Assembly (NCBI RefSeq): GCF_905220565.1
Contig: NC_059416.1
Span: 12,214,001 to 12,278,000 of the forward strand
Direction of reading: 5' to 3'
Source: Melitaea cinxia
Taxonomy: Eukaryota; Arthropoda; Insecta; Lepidoptera; Nymphalidae
Length of the DNA stretch: 64,000 bases
Below the pieces are notes generated by a model. That model searched no databases. It was given only the letters and a program-made list of their open reading frames with translations, and was not told the origin of the DNA. Within the stretch, counting starts at the first letter, position 1. Each line of letters starts with the position of its first letter. A program made the translations under genes and the position numbers. This document shows positions 63,717 through 64,000 of the stretch, piece by piece.

Positions 63717-64000
63717 TTACTGGAAACGCATTAAGTAGCGCCTCCTACGCACCCCCGTTCGTCGCCTGCGGACGGAGGCCTCGTCGGCGGCCCCCTCTCT
63801 CATCCGCTCGTCGTTCTCCTTCTGGGACATTACTGTCTCGCAGAAGGAGACCATCGCCTTCCAGGACTCGTCGTCACCGAGCATCGCGGTGATAACGCTC
63901 GGCAATGACAAGTCCCCTCCGAGGACTGTCGTCAGATCGCGACGTAGCGCCGCCCATCTCGAGCACACCTCGAGGGTGTGCGTCCGACGTTTGCCCTCCC
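63717..64000 (-). CDS. R1-clade LINE reverse transcriptase, C-terminal fragment (runs off the window)
   Basis: The frame is open to the window edge. It reads RTHTLEVCSRW, DLSLPSVITAMLGDDESW, MVSFCETVMSQKENDERMRE and an Arg-rich end (RRRRTGVRRRRYLMRFQ). The HTLEVC piece is the end of the Cys/His-rich motif that follows the reverse transcriptase in R1-type elements, and the DLSLP...FC..VM..KE arrangement is typical of their last 80 residues. The upstream part lies outside the window, so completeness is unknown. GC content is far higher than the surroundings, as expected for a recently inserted R1-type element. Confidence 0.75.
   Translation of the reverse strand, partial: EGKRRTHTLEVCSRWAALRRDLTTVLGGDLSLPSVITAMLGDDESWKAMVSFCETVMSQKENDERMREGAADEASVRRRRTGVRRRRYLMRFQ

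Noticed and set aside
63498..63734. 78-codon plus-strand and 68-96-codon minus-strand frames in the GC-rich end
   Set aside because: They lie in the 3' UTR of the R1-like LINE. Several overlapping open frames are expected in GC-rich sequence.

Overview
This window looks like non-coding, repeat-dense nuclear DNA of a moth or butterfly (Lepidoptera). The base composition is AT-rich, no host gene can be supported, and nearly every recognisable piece is a mobile element. The Lepidoptera call rests on the repeat types: small Helitrons ending in a GC hairpin plus CTAG, tRNA-headed SINEs with LINE-like tails, LINE 3' ends with GAT-repeat tails, and a rosa-type (DD41D) mariner transposase. It is an inference from family knowledge.

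Layout. 1-3770: short repeat copies, including a LINE tail nested in a SINE-like repeat and a complete small Helitron. 3774-9872: one composite Ty3/Gypsy insertion on the minus strand, flanked by a 4-bp duplication TATG. It holds intact gag and pol, two normal LTRs, a third LTR whose first 155 bp are inverted, and the 3' end of a different Gypsy element between them. 9873-18250: scattered SINE, LINE and Helitron copies. 18825-20973: an old transposon with PIF/Harbinger-like ends that splits another repeat. 21693-23117: an LTR element reduced to LTR, tRNA-Lys primer site and a 339-bp inverted copy of its own LTR, flanked by AACG. 24600-29500: SINE/LINE copies, a tRNA-like repeat and quiet AT-rich DNA. 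29528-32693: Helitrons joined head to tail with 283-bp internal tandem repeats. 35497-35672: a perfect 67-bp-arm palindrome. 37019-39357: a truncated DD41D mariner transposase between 579-bp inverted repeats. 40000-47310: more Helitron, LINE and SINE copies. 47721-49135: four 309-bp units carrying a tRNA-like sequence plus a terminal hairpin, inserted as one block with a 14-bp target duplication. 49300-63280: dispersed copies. 63286-64000: the 3' end of an R1-like LINE, cut by the window edge.

How the parts relate. The Gypsy gag and pol meet at a canonical -1 slippery heptamer. Directly after the 5' LTR there is no tRNA primer site. Instead an 11-nt segment is perfectly complementary to 11 nt inside the LTR, the arrangement known from self-priming Tf1-type elements. 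The odd third LTR has the structure expected if that primer had been extended. Together with the inverted LTR at 22.7 kb and the tRNA-repeat hairpin at 49.1 kb, the window holds three insertions that look like records of snap-back or template switching during reverse transcription. This common cause is an inference. The segment orders, inverted repeats and target duplications are read directly from the sequence.
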